Shown: positions 12,756 to 25,799 of the stretch, in pieces
Numbering within the stretch: position 1 is the stretch's first letter
How the letters are laid out: each line of letters opens with the position of its first letter
Assembly: GCA_010093605.1 (NCBI GenBank)
Contig: MU004201.1
Coordinates: 73,216-137,215, forward strand
DNA from: Lophium mytilinum
Taxonomy: Eukaryota > Ascomycota > Dothideomycetes > Mytilinidiales > Mytilinidiaceae
DNA length: 64,000 nt
Direction: 5' to 3'
The notes under the pieces: generated by a model
Told to the model about the DNA's origin: nothing
Seen by the model: only the letters and a program-made list of their open reading frames with translations
Database searches by the model: none
Program-made: the position numbers and the translations under genes

Positions 12756-12995
12756 AAGGCTTTATAGCCGGCCGCGATTAAGCCGCAGCAATTAGCTTGT
12801 AAGGAGCAATTAAGCCGTGGCGATTAGCTCGTAGATGAGCGATCGAGCCGTGGCGATCAGCTCGCTAAGGTCGTTGACGGGTTTACGGAAGTTCTTGACG
12901 GGTTCGCGGAACTCAGCTAAGATGGAGGTTTCTGATAGACGACGGCGTACTAATAAACGGGGGCGTACTAATAAACGGGGGCGTACGACGTTTAA
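12756..12995. repeat. Short tandem repeats near the 3' end of G2
   Basis: Between the chromodomain and the LTR there are about three imperfect copies of a GAGC(A/G)ATTAAGCCGTGGCGATTAGC-like unit (12775-12860) and three copies of an 18-bp GGGGGCGTACTAATAAAC-like unit (12945-12995). Function unknown; possibly linker sequence. Confidence 0.6.
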
Positions 12996-15900
12996 GATAT
13001 GCTTGTGCTAATAACGGCCCTAAAATAATAGATTTGCGGACGACTAGATGTTATAGACGGCCGTTAAAAACTAGCTATTTAGTAGGTGCGCCAGGTTATA
13101 GGTATTTATAAGGTCCTTATTAATATCCTCCTTCTAACGCCATTAATTATCTTCTAGCCTATATCCTTCCCACTTAACTAGATACTCTATAAACAGCTTC
13201 TTTACGCGGCCTATCCGGCGGAGACGCCGGGCTACTAGGCGCTCAACCTTGTAGTAGGCGCTAGTCTTATTATTCCGGTCGTTTTTAATAGCGGCTAGCT
13301 TGGTCACCCTAGAAGTCTTATCGCGGACGTATAGGTCTTAGTTAGGCGAGCTTACAGGCTCTAGCTGCTCGACTAAGATAACGGGGTGTATTTTCCAGCT
13401 CTAGGGCAGGTCGACTTCGTACGCGTTTTCGCCAACCTTGCGCTTAATTACCCTTGGGCCTACATGCTATTGCCTAAACTTTCTATATAGCCCTAGAATC
13501 TTAAAGCCCTTATAAAGCCGTATATATACTAGATCGCCGGGGTGGAGCTGTAGGGTCGCCCGCATTCTATTAAAGCGAAGCTTTATCCTGGCGGCTGCAA
13601 ATGCAAGAGCGTCGGCTGCTTCCTGTCTAGCTATATCTCGGGCGTCTAGAAAGCTTAATGCGGCTGGATTAGACTTAGCGGCTTGCGGGGGACGTGCAAG
13701 CTCTAACTCGGGAGCCTATACCGCTATGGACGCTCTTATAATTAATAACGGCCTAGAGGTTGCTTAGGCGCCGCCGTTCTTAACAGCTAGAGCATGGACG
13801 TGCTTAACGGCCGGAGGGGCGTGCTTAATATAGATGTTTGGCAAGCCTTTATTAAGGCGGAAGCCGTAGATAATTTTATTAGGGGACTTGCCGGTGGATC
13901 TATTAATTGTGTTATTAAAAAGACGGCGTAGGGTAGTTAGAAACGCGGGCCAATCTGGGTTTCCTTGTAATAAGTAGAACCTTAGGGCTATTTCTATAGT
14001 CTAGTTTATATATTCCGACTGCCCGTTAGTATATAGGTGGTACGCTGTTAATATTAGAATTCTAGTTCCAAGACGCCTAAAGACCGCTCTCTAGAAGGAG
14101 CTAATAAACTTCCTATCGCGGTCTATGATAGTAGCGACTGGCACGCCCTAGTCTATTAGCAGCTTAAGAAATACCGGGGCCCAGTCTTCCGCATTGTATG
14201 TGTCCTTGCCGGCGCCTATTATAATACGCTTGGAGAGCTTCTAGGTAACTATAATTATCGCGTTGAACCTATTTAATTCTAGTAGACCCACGACAAAATT
14301 AAGGAATATAGTGTAGAAAGGAATAGGCGGCGTCTAAACTAGAACAAGACCTCTATAGGGCTTGTATTGGGTGGTTTTATTAACGCGATAGATTGCATAG
14401 TAACGTAGGTAGCGCGTTAACTAGCGTGCTAGGTGCCGGATTTAATACGTGGCCCTTACGCGCTTATAGGTCCGCAAGAAGCCAGCGTGCGTTAGGATAT
14501 AACAGTCTTTAAAAACGTCTCCTTCTAAGCTTTTCGCGACATAGAGACGTAAGCGCCCGTCGAGCGCGTTGCAGTAGTAGAGGAGGTCCTTGTGCAGTAA
14601 GAAGGGCACTCCAGGGGGTCTAGCAGCGGGCTGTTCCGTGGAGGACTCCGAGACTAGTAATTGAATTCCTGCCTAATGTTTATTGGTTTTGTAGGCAGCG
14701 ATAAGGGCGTCCCGGAAGTCGTCCGCAAGCTCTATAATAGAGACGTTGAACGCCGCTTTGTAGGCTTTAGCGGTGTTAATATTAAAGGAGAGTTCCTCAA
14801 GCGTATTAGAGGTAGTATCCCCGGGCTGTACGTTTACTATAGGTAGTTGTAAGAGAGCGTCTGGCACTATATAAAGCCTACCGGGCTTATACTAGATGTC
14901 TAACTAGAACTGCAAGAGATATTAGGACGCCCGGACTAGGCGCATGTTAAGCTTGTCGGTCGCTAAGGTTGTAAGCAACAACGCCCTAGTAATTACTATA
15001 GTGGCCGTATAGTTAGTAACCACAATTATAGGGTGCTCCGATGCGGAGATTATGTAGTAAACACGTTGTACAGCCCAAATAAGGCAAGCCACCTCTAATT
15101 CGGTTGGCCAGTAATTCCTCTCCGCAGCGGACAGCAGCTTGCTAAGGAATAAAATAGGTTAGACCTTACCGCGCTTAACATCCTCTAACTCTATAGGGTC
15201 TCCTATAACGTGGTAAACTATTACGCTAAAGCCGCGTTTTAAAGCGTTAACGTCCATGTATAGCCGACAGTTCTAATTAAAGTATACTAAGATCCTTTCT
15301 TCTAAGAAGGCCTTTTAGAGAGATTTGTAGGACTTACGTATGTTGGCTTTATTATAGACGGCTGTAATCTGCGTATAATAGAGACGTGCTTGCCCGGCTA
15401 TAGGTGCCGTTTTTAACAGGCGCGTTTTCTCTTATTATAGGGCCTCTAAGAGCTGCGAATAGTACCCTATATACTGTTAGAGCTATCCTATAAGTCCTAG
15501 ATAGTGTTTAAGGTCCTTAAGTGTTATAGGGAAGCTAAGCTCTCGAATAGTAGCGAGCTTCTTAGACGTCGTCGTTATTCCCAAGGCGTCCACCTTCTAG
15601 CTAAGCAACGTGAGCAACGGGTAACCAAGGTAAGACTTCTCGCCTTTAAGGGTAATGTTGGCAGCTTAGAGTATAGTAAAGACTGCCCGTAAGTGCTCTA
15701 CATGCTCGTCTAGGGTTTTGCTAAAGATAATAAGATCGTCAATATAGGCATAATAGAAGGATAGGCTGTGCTTGTAGATAAGGCGGCTAATCTACTGCTG
15801 TACGTACACTGGCGACCCGCAATAGCCTATAACAGCGACGTTGAAGTGCTCCTGCCCGCGGTGGAAAATAACCGTAAATTTTTCGCAGTTATTGTATGCT

Positions 15901-17954
15901 ACAGGCTATTAATAGAAGAAGGACGCGGCGTCCACTGTTAAAATGTACGGGCAGCCGGCAACGGCTAAGGTTAAATTCTCCTATTGCGGGAGCGGGTAGC
16001 TATTCTTAACTGCAGCTCTATTAAGCCCTTAGATGTCTATAACTATATGGCCTTTCCTTATTAGTAAGCCGTTAATCGTGACCGTCCTCTAGACTATAAA
16101 TACCGGGAATCCGAAGCGTGTGGGGCTAGACTATTCTATACAGCCTTAACTGTAGAGCTTGTTAAGTTCGGCGTTAATAAGAGCGCGCTCCTGTGGCCCT
16201 AAGGGGTAGACGCGGTGGGCAAGCTTTATAGAGGATAAGTCGTTTACTAGAGGTATTTAAAGCCATTAGTTCTTAGGTATATTTGCCAGCTTCACGTCGT
16301 CTATAAAGACGGGCTCAAAGTCTTCTACAACTTTACTAATGTAAGAGGCCGCGGAGGCGTTAACGCCGTAGATAGTGACGCCAAAAGGACCGCTAAACTC
16401 AGTGTTAGGCTTAAGGCTGGTCTAGGCGACGAGCTGTTTATAGGCGTCCGCGCCGGGCTTATAGATATTAGTGATAGGCTACCCTTAGACATTATTAATA
16501 GGCTGTTTATAGACGTTACTAATAGGCTGTTTATAGACGTTAATAACGGGCTGGTTGTGGGCGTTGCGGAAAACGGGCGGGTTGTCCGTAAGCAATTTAG
16601 TGCTCTCAATTCGATTAGTGTCCGCGGTGTAGGCCGCTGGAAGCGGGAAGGCGGGCGTTTAATCGCTCTGTGGCTGCCATAAAATGTGCGTACGCGCCGC
16701 CTTCTTTGCCTAGCTTGTAGTGAGACAGCTGGTCTAGTAAGAAGATAAAGTCGCGGTTAGGTAGTATCTTACGCTTTCTAATAGTAATAGGGACGGCGGA
16801 GACTAAATAAGCGGCTACTATAGTTTTGGCCTTTGCTCTAACAACCCGTTGCACCTTAACAGTGTCGCTATTGCGGGCGTGGACCAAGATGGCCACTTCT
16901 AAGTCCTGGCAGCTTTAGATCCGTAGCCGGCGTTTCTATAGAATAATTACTATGCCTTCTAGGTATAAGACGTCTATGCCAATAAGAAGGTTAAATTGCA
17001 GGTAGTCGATAACGTGCGCCTTAAACTAGATAACGGCAACTTCACGCAGGCCGGGCGTGTAGAGAGTCACGATCACAAACTCGGTTAAAGGCGTTAGCTT
17101 ATCCCCGATATCTTAAACTATTATAGGGCTCCCTTTTATAACCTTATATAGGTTGCCCTGCTGCTCTAGGAAGTTCCTTCCTATTAAGGTTATTAGGTTG
17201 CCGGAGTTAGGCGTAACGCTGGCGAGCTCGCCATTCTTAGTTAAGGACGCCCTTATTATAATATAGTGGTAGCCCCGGAAAGCAACTCTAAAGCTAATAT
17301 TAGGGTTCTTAACGGAGGACGCGATGTGTTGCCTTATGGAACCTCTGCAATTAGTTAATAGAAAAGGCCCCGTATAGCGGCCAGCTGGCCGGGTGTAAAG
17401 CTATTAGTTATACTGTTGTTTCTATAGGAGTCCGGCAACGGGTTCTAGGTATGCGTACGTAGGACATTCTCCGTACGGCCTAATTGCCCGGAGTTGCTAG
17501 ACGCCGTTAATAGTCTGTAGCTATCGGGGCTCTAAATAGGTAACGCTAACGTTAAAGAACTATTAAAGAGCGGTGTATTGCGGTTTAGGCTTCCGCTGCC
17601 GGCACTAAGGCTGATGTTTGCAACCTCCTCGGCGTAGGCGATCCGGGCTGCTAAGAGGAAGTAATTAACGGCACTATCGGCACGTGCTGTCGTAATATTC
17701 TACTTAGGTGGAAAAGGTGGCGGGTGAATAGATTGTGACCGCCGTCTCTAAGTGCTGGAGACGGTTAGCGTGGAAGGGAAGTGCGCAATAAAGCTAGGCA
17801 GGATAGCCTTCAGCTTAATCGACTTAACAGCCCAACGGTTAGCAACTAAGAAAGCGTAGAGCTGGCGTCTAAGCAAGATAATATAATCCGGGAGTTCTAG
17901 GCGTTAGGCACTAGATATAAGGTAGCATGGGCGTCGTTAGACACGGGCTTAGAA

Positions 17955-18440
17955 GTAATAACGGCCGCGAAAGACTAATAGCGGCCGTGCAAGACTAATG
18001 GCGGCCGTGAAAGACGCGGGGGCGTCGCTAACGCCTTATTCGGCGGCTTTGCCGACAAGAGCCTATCTTAACGCTTACTTTGAAGGGGTAGGCGCTTACG
18101 TCTAAGAACTAGACGTTGCCGTCTACGACGTGTACGCCGGCGTTGTAATAGAAAGAGACGCAGATAAAAGAGACGTTAATAAAGGAGACGTTAATAAAGG
18201 AGAGAGGGTATTAAGCGGAAAGTAGATAGGGGTTTTCTAATAACATGGTTTCCCGTAAACCACGGGACTGCTTCCTTAGAACCTATAGATCGGCAGTTGC
18301 CGGAAGCTGTTAACCGGTTCTAGGAAGTTAATAAAGGCTTCCTGGAAGTCGTTGTATACGAACGGTTTCCTGGAAGTTATCAACGATGGCGGTTTCCTAG
18401 AAGTTGTAGAAGACGGCGATTTCCTAGAGGCCGTAGTCAT
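17955..18440. repeat. Tandem repeats in the gag region of G2
   Basis: Three near-copies of a 20-bp unit starting CGGCCG (about 17960-18010), two to three copies of a 16-bp GACGTTAATAAAGGAG unit (about 18170-18210), and four to five looser copies of a roughly 30-bp TTTCCTGGAAGT unit (about 18280-18435). They lie in the amino-terminal gag part and may reflect repeat expansion in gag. Confidence 0.6.
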
Positions 18441-18732
18441 TAATAGACTATTAATCGGCGCTCGGGACGTTCGCAGCTAATAACTTGTTTAGAGACGTAG
18501 ATGTCGGCGAGCCTTATAATAAAGGCCTCGTAGATAAGTATATCTAGCTAGAAGCTGTAGCGGACGTAGGTCAATGAATTTGCGGAGCTGAAGCTAGAGA
18601 CAACGAAGTCGACAACTATAGCGACCTCTTGCGGGTGTCTAAGATTCTTTAGGGGGACTGCAAATCTAGTGCTTGCGATAAGCAAGCTGGCGAGCTAATA
18701 AAGCTCTACTGGTATAGTACTAAGCTACTAAA

Positions 18733-18827
18733 TAGCACAGTTTAAACGTGATGAAAGTGGAGGTAAAAGGTGTCCTATTACTAGCTAGCAGGCGTAGCCT
18801 TAAGGGCTACGCGGGCGTCGGCGTATA
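18733..18827 (-). repeat. Right LTR of G2, first half (left of K1)
   Basis: 95 bp matching 12287-12381. It ends in the TA at 18826-18827, where K1 begins. The remaining 87 bp resume at 29951. Confidence 0.85.
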
Positions 18828-20290
18828 CCGTATAGGGTTATTCTATGTATTAAACTCCGGGCTTGCACCAAGTCTACGTAATGCTCGTCCTAACTCTATG
18901 CTTAAAGTTAGTAGGGGTATGCCGGTTATTTAGTGGAGTAGATAGTTTAATAAGACTTGTAGCTTAAGAAGTAATATATAGTCTAAAATAACGTAAGATT
19001 TTATTAAGGTTATTATTGTGGTAGATGTTAGGTTGAAATCTTAGCAGCTGTTATTTCCGAGCAGAGCGTTATACCCGAGTAGAGCATTCGGCGCGAGCAT
19101 AGCGTTCCTATTAACGTTAACCTCGCCGCTAGAATGCACATTATACTTAACATTATACTTATCTTAATGTTATTTTTAACATGGAGCAGACTCTTAGCGT
19201 TAAGTTTAAGGATAAATAGAGTATTAAGTATAACAGCTGTTAACCTTAATAGCATTTTCACTACTTAGCATATAGTCATGTTGGAGCAAATATTTAGAGA
19301 AACTAATGCTCGATTTCCTAGCTAGCTTATCCTTTACCTGCATCCACCGCCCACCTCCAGCATTAATATGATTGCAATCTAAAGAATTTAAAGTTAAAAA
19401 TAGAGAATGTAAAGAACGTACCTACCTTACTACCTTTGTCTTATAGCCTACCTTTTAATTTCCTCCACTCTCTACTGCGCAGAGTATTGCGTCGATAGGG
19501 CGGTGCGACTTGTAGATGTGGTGTACATTAAAGGGTTTAGTAGGATAGAATAGCGAGAATAATTCGGTTGGGTTTTTTAAAGTTTAAGGAGTGGTTACTC
19601 TACTATAAGGCGTGATGGTTCCTCTCTAGTCTATATTCCTTGTGTTAAAGTTAGTTTTAGTTACTTATATTAGAGGAGTTAGATGGGTATTTTATACCTA
19701 GTATGCGAAGAGTCGTGCTTCTAAGTATAGACGTGTCTAGAGTCTTTTAGGTTAAGTTCCAAGTTAAAGAGCGCTAGATATGGGGTAAGTACAGGACTTA
19801 TAGATTATATACCGATTTAACTACTATGAAAGGGAACTATCTCCTAGCGATAACGCAAGTGGAGCTGGTCAAGATCCCCGCTTTGAAATTGGGCGATTAA
19901 TATGCTATAACTCTTGTATAGCAGGACTAGTTAATGTAATGGTTGTTAGCTTTTGTGTTAAACACTACGTAGGTCTTCTAGATAACTTACTGTAAGGCAA
20001 TTTAAGGACTTGTATTCTATATCTATTACTATCTGGGATTCTTATTAGTCGATAAAAACATCGGCGAGATCGATGCCAACTTACGCCTATTCTTTTTAAA
20101 GTAGCGCGAGTGGTGTTAGATAGGTAGGGGTAGACTTATATATTGCGCTGTTCCTATAAATACATTTAATATTTATTAGTTAGCTTTTAACTTTTAATTT
20201 AACTCTTTGTGGGCGAATGGTTTATAAACAAGGACTTCAGCAACTAAGCGGAGGACATAGTTGGGCTAGGACAGGATAGAGATAAGGCGG
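18828..20290. other. Left part of K1, no clear gene
   Basis: Holds the left terminal repeat and moderately GC-richer sequence than the flanks. One plus-strand frame (about 19.72-20.2 kb) can be read with stops of TAA/TAG type, but stop density is no lower than expected by chance here, so no gene is called. Confidence 0.4.
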
Positions 20291-20716
20291 AATGCAGCAT
20301 TTAAGTAAGAGAGGGTTAAGAGCATTAATAATAACCCCCCATCTTAAGAAGCTCTATAGGAACCACTAAGAGATATAAGAATATAAAAAGAACACTAAAA
20401 GAACGTAGAATAAAGCTAGAATAATGCGCAACACATTAAAGACACTATAGAACAGTTCCTGAAAGGAGAGAAGGTAGAAAGGGAAGAGAGTAAAGGGGTG
20501 CAGGAGAGCGGAGATGCTTAAGATATACCTGCAGTAATTTGTGCAATGCGTCGCGGCATCGCGATTTATATAGGGCGGTCGATTTTCTAAGGGTAAGGTT
20601 AGAAACTCGAAATTGCCTAATAAACTCGCGGTTTGATTCGGGGATCTAGAACAGCTGCTGCACCTATTGCATTTGGCCACTTTAAAATCTCTAAAGTGTC
20701 GATTGAAGCCATAGAA
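20290..20716 (-). pseudogene. Possible small intron-containing gene inside K1
   Basis: On the minus strand an ATG at about 20716 opens a frame beginning MASIDTLEILKWPNA and running to about residue 60, with a few TAG/TAA stops. It is followed by an intron-like stretch with a GTATAT donor and a long pyrimidine run ending TTTCAG. The 104-residue open frame overlapping it (20366-20680) reads through this intron-like stretch and is probably a shadow. No domain recognised. It points the same way as the transposase and lies beyond its 3' end. Real gene status is uncertain. Confidence 0.3.
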
Positions 20717-21289
20717 GTGTGCGGCGATAGTTATTTAGTTAGTAAGTTGTGTAGTTAAAAACTGTGTACTTTAGTCAACATACTATAAACGGAGGTTAAA
20801 AAATAAGGCTTACTAAGATAGCTCTATCGCCGCCTTCCCCACCTTAACCATATGGTAGCGTACCCCGTATTTCCAACCTAGCCCGCCTAGTATTCCTATC
20901 CTAAGCCGCCGTTGCATGTCTAGACTAGCTGCTATCGCCCCTAGACTCTAGGGTATGTTTTCTAAGGCTGCGAATTGCGTGGTGTAACTGTCGTGGTCGT
21001 ATAGGGGTAGGGAATAGCTAGGAATGCGTTAGTAATGTGGGAGGGGATAGAGAAGGGATAAAACTAAGCGGGATGCTCCTAGCAAATGAACTAGTTAGAG
21101 GATGCTGCTAGGTTATAGGGGGTTTGTAATATGCATAGCTAGCAGACCTAGCACTCTAGTATAGTAGCTAGAAGCTCTTGCAGTTAGTATCTAGGGATCG
21201 TAGGGATAGGATCGATAGGATACGCTTGGGGATACTTAGAAAAGGGTATTAATCTAGAATGTAATGCTCCTAGGAATCTAGAATCCTGC

Positions 21290-21440
21290 AACTCGCCCTT
21301 TACGTTCTAGGCTTCTATAGTAGCCGTAGATAGATAGCGCGTTTAACTTAGAGTTGATTAGTAGTCTTATAGTGTTTGTAAGGATATAGATTGCTATAGT
21401 AGTAATAGTAGTGTAGGAGAAAGCTAGGAGTCGCAATAAT
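21290..21440. repeat. Direct repeat inside K1, left copy
   Basis: About 130 bp similar in the same orientation to 26760-26930; both contain GTAGATAGATAGCGCG and TTAGTAGTCTTATAG. The left copy lies downstream of the transposase 3' end and the right copy lies in the intergenic promoter zone. Possibly a shared regulatory or subterminal block. Confidence 0.6.
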
Positions 21441-22006
21441 GCCCGGTTGATTCTTTTAGCGAGAGCGTGCCGCAGCCTATTAGCCGCAGGCCGTAAAAAT
21501 AATTTTATATTTAGACATTAGAAAAGCAACACTACTTCTATCTCTGTTTTGTGAGAATTAAAAGCATTATACGCGCTATCCTAATAGCTACCCTTTGCGC
21601 TAAGGAACTATTACAAATGTACTTCCGTCTATAGTGTAAACTTATTACTAACTATTATAAGAATACTATCGCGAGAATATTCTAAGACTTCTCGGGTTAA
21701 CTCTATGAGTTTGTTATACGAGTCTATATCTAGTAAGGCACTTGCGGGACCTAGTTAAACTCGCATAACTGTAAAAGCTCTCACTTAAAATATCTCTAAG
21801 ACTTAACGACTACATATTAAGTAATGAGGTATAGTAAAACTTATAGTATTTATGCTTTTCCTATAAGGCGCTTAATTTCCCCTCTATCCGCCCTAAGACC
21901 AGCCTCCTACCCCCTAAGGAACTATGCCCTACCCCCTGCCCGGCAGAAAATACATTTCCAACCCCCCTTACTAATGCCAGGCATCCTAAAGAAACTGAAT
22001 ACTATC

Positions 22007-25000
22007 CTAATCACAATACAGCAGCTGCTCCGGCTTGAAAAGCGGCGTAATAAAGACCTTCCGGATATCTATAGACGGAAGATCAATAATGCGAAAGCCG
22101 GAAGATAAACGCAGAAGCGGCAAGTCGAGAATAGGATCTCTTTCGGCCTGGGGTTTAGTTGGAGTAATAATAACGAAAACCCGCTTTACAAAGTTAAGCT
22201 TATGGACGAAGATGTACTCCACGCGGCCGACCTGCCCATCTTTTGCCTTTATGAGATTTCCAATTCGAAAGGTAACGCGATATTCGGATAACCTAAGATT
22301 TTCAAGACTAGTATTAGCACGAAGACTCACAAGATTCAGGAATAGAGTTAAGGCATAGTGGCAGACTTACGGGTTAGTAAATGAAAGCCGCTTAACCTAA
22401 ATAAACGCTATAGTTCCGAGCCGAACTAGATTAGGCAGTTTATAGTAGTCGTCGTAGGCCTTTTAAAGGAGCATAATAAACGGATAGGTCGTGTCGAGCT
22501 TTCTAGGGCTAGGATATATATTAGGATTGCTGCTGCGGGCATCTTTCTTAATTTAATTATAAACGGTTGCAGCTTAATGGCCTTTATCGCTTTTAATACT
22601 AAGGGGAGAATTATTATTAAGCTTAAGCTCATTTTGCTCTAATTTTGGCAAGATGCGATTGAATAAATTTAGACAACTTTCGTTTAGGCGCTTTAGCCGT
22701 AGAGTGTGAGCTGGGTATATATTCTTAACCACATCAAGAATCGCAAGGCGGGTCGCAATGCGAACGTTCTCTTGCATTAATAAAGTCTTACATATATTCT
22801 AGGAGTTAGTATATTAGATGTCGTTCTTAAAAGTCCTATATAAATTTTAGCCTAGTTTAACCTTAATGTGTAGCTCTAGATGTTACTAACTTATAGACGT
22901 GCTCGCCGGTAAGAGTTATTACATTTCTAGGAGTAATATATTTATATGCTGTGTCCCACATATAAAGCTCTTAATAAACGTTTAGCAGCGAGAGCGCGTT
23001 TGTATTAAGTTGCAATTTCTTTATAACTTTAAGAACTTCCCTAAATTCATCTATATATAGATCGGCTTTATCTACTATACTTCTAGCTTGTAAGCTAGTA
23101 GCACTACTCGCGACGCTTAGTGTTGGGGTCGCAGCTCTTCTTTTACCTTTGCCTTTTCCTTTGCCTTGTCCCTTTTTTTTTCTTTTGGCCGGAGGTAAAG
23201 CTATAGCTGCACAGCGGTGCAGATCTTAAAAAGCTATTCTACCTTTCTATAGTATCTCGAACATGTTATTGCGTTGAGCATGGGTTATAGAAGGAGATAC
23301 TACGGCGGCGTTACTCTGCGCCATAGCGATAAAGCACTTTGTAATTGCATCAACGGGCGGAATACTAAAAACCTTGCGGGCGGCCTTAAGGTACCTATCT
23401 TCTATAAACCGCTCCTTCAACCAACAGCGGAGGATAATGGGCGTGATAACGGTAATTTTAGCACACTCTAATATCTAATAGCTCTTAATGTAAGTCTTAG
23501 GATTCTATAATTAAGACTAGCCCGGAGGAAAGTTTTAGGCGCTTAGTTGTTTTATAAAACCTGTCTTTCCTGCCTTATTTAGGAGGCTCTTAAAAAGCAT
23601 AGTTTAAGCGCGCTTTAAGATTCTAGCATATTTGGAATGAGCGGCGTCGGCAGGTCGGCTGCGGATAATGTCTAGAGCTGGAGCAATTCTTATAAGAGGA
23701 GTCTGTTCTGCTGCCATACTAACTTGTTAAAAGAATTTAGTCCAAGCAGCCTTACTTTTAAGTATATTCCCCTGTTGCCTAAGACTAATAACCTGGTAGT
23801 AATATTGCCCGTTTATAATAGTATTAAAAGAGAGATTAGTACGCTTAGATTTTAGTATAAGGCAGAATCTATATAAGTATTCTGCTGACACCGATATTAG
23901 ACCCTTTATCTTTAGTAAACCGACTATATTACTAGTAAAGGCTATCGTCCAGGCGCATACAAATTTCTCCTGGCCATTAATAGTTATTTTAATACTAGTA
24001 TCTAGATTACCAAGATAGTGTAGAGCTCTAATAATATCTTTAAATGAGGTCCTATATGGACTAAGTGTAATAGGAAAGGAGTTAGTTTGCCGTGTACGCT
24101 CGCGAGCACTTAAGCTGGCGGGTGTAATATAGAATCCTAGCATTTAGCGGTATATATTGCGATAAAGACTAAACTTATTAATAAAATATATATAAGGAAT
24201 AGTAATTAATCGATTTAGGAAGCTATATTGGAAGTGCTTTCGACTATAATACTAAAGCTCCAATTTAGCCCGAGTTAGGGCTAATAAATTCAACGCGCGG
24301 ATGCTCCGACCTTGCACATTAACTACGTATTGCACGATGAAGGCCTCGGGGCGTATATAGTTATGCTAATCCCCAGCCGCCGCGTATTGGTAGTCTAGGT
24401 AGACGGATGGCTCGTGGCTTTAGAGTTGTGCTTTACTAATAAGACAGCTACTACCCTTAAGAAGAAACAATTTAATTGCATGAAGGGGAGGATTTAGCAT
24501 TATAAGATCGTCCTAAATAGCATCCATAATTTCGGCAGAGAGCTAATGCCGTCTCCCGACATTCTGGATAAGTATAACAACCTTACTATACAGCACAGAC
24601 TTTATAGAATGCGCATAATTACTACCTATATAAGTAATTTAACCTATATATACTTTATTTATTATACTATAGCGGCAGCTATTAGTAGAATAAGTGTAGT
24701 AGACAAAGTTAGATAGAAAAGCTAGTAGACTGTTCGGGTATTTTATAAACTCTCTAGATGTGCTCCGTATAGAAGAGCCCCAGGCAAGAGAGTAGTATAG
24801 CTCGGTTAGCTTATCCATAAAAAGCATTATACTAACATATAGCTTCTTAATAAAAGAAGAAGTAGATAGAAGCATCTTTATTAAGTGGCGGATATTAAAG
24901 AAGGCCATTGACTTAGTATCCTTTAATCCAGTTAGCAGTCGTGATTTATTAACCACTAGAGCCTGCTTCCGCAGTTTTAGGAGAGGGAGATAAGATTACG

Positions 25001-25766
25001 CGCCCGCCTTAAGTTTATCTAATGTTTTTAGGAGCGAATATAGCTGCTTAATGTTCCAGGTCATTATAAAGATCTCTCGCAGTAATTGCTACTTCTTTCT
25101 TAAGAGCCCTACACTCTTAGCCTATAGCCTAAGTGCAATTGCTATATTGTCTTCTTTGCTGGTAGAAGTTAATATAGGATACTCTATCTCCTCTAAGTAG
25201 TCGATTGTTGCGGAGCTTAACGTCCTCCGAGTAGCAGGGGGCGGAGGCATTAGAGACGAAGGGCCGGGAAGTTAGAATGGTCCTGGTTTATGTATCGATT
25301 CAACGACATAATCCTAGAATAGTTCCCTAGGATTGTCAAAATTAAAATCCTTAAAGTTCCCTAGATCTTAATTAACCTAGCTAATTAGATTATTCTTAAA
25401 TATAGCATGCTCCTTTAAACCTTCTAGTTAAGCATCTTTAAGTAGTAGCTCTTCCTCTCGAGTAGCTACTCTAAGTACCCGCTCGTATATCTAATCTGAG
25501 TTGTGCGTGTCTGGGAGCGTTGGGATAGCTTCTTCCCCGAGCAAAGCCGTAGGCCTTTCTCCGCCTTTGTCTATCTAGTCCTGCGTTTAAGATTTGGAGG
25601 CAGCATTGGATATATAGCTATCGTTCCCACCTAGGAAGGCATCTTTATATTTATCCACCTCTTTAACTCCTTCTTACTCCTCTTCTTTAGAAGATAATAA
25701 CATAGATGAACTTTCTTAGATGCGGCGCTTCTTAGAGTGGCGAATAAAATCTATAGTGCGGGCCAT
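22007..25766 (-). pseudogene. Tnp2-like (CACTA/CMC) transposase of K1, decayed
   Basis: Starts at an ATG at 25766 (MARTIDFIRHSKKRR) and runs left about 1,250 codons, the size of Tnp2-type transposases. Recognisable order: a Pro-rich, acidic amino-terminal part (about 25.2 kb); a middle block at 23727-24143 with PITLSPYRTSFKDIIRALHY, then VCAWTIAFTSNIVGLL and a Cys-containing SAEYLYRFCLI segment, matching the fungal Tnp2-type pattern seen more cleanly in K2; the phrase IAPALDIIRSRPADAAHS just after it; and a C-terminal block at 22007-22330 (FRIGNLIKAKDGQVGRVEYIF) resembling the small beta-rich end domain of CACTA transposases. The blocks at 25.8-23.7 kb share one frame and those at 22.8-22.0 kb another, so an intron or indel lies between. 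It holds at least twenty stops, mostly TAA/TAG. Acts on DNA in the nucleus if ever functional. Confidence 0.65.
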
Positions 25767-25799
25767 GGTGGATTATATAGACGCCGTAGTAAGAGCGCA

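Noticed and set aside
19720-20200. Long plus-strand reading in the K1 left arm
   Set aside because: Contains about fifteen stops in 200 codons, no better than chance for this base composition, and no motif.
20366-20680. 104-residue Cys-containing membrane-like protein on the minus strand
   Set aside because: Its hydrophobic second half lies over a pyrimidine-rich, intron-like stretch ending TTTCAG; more likely a read-through shadow of a different frame.
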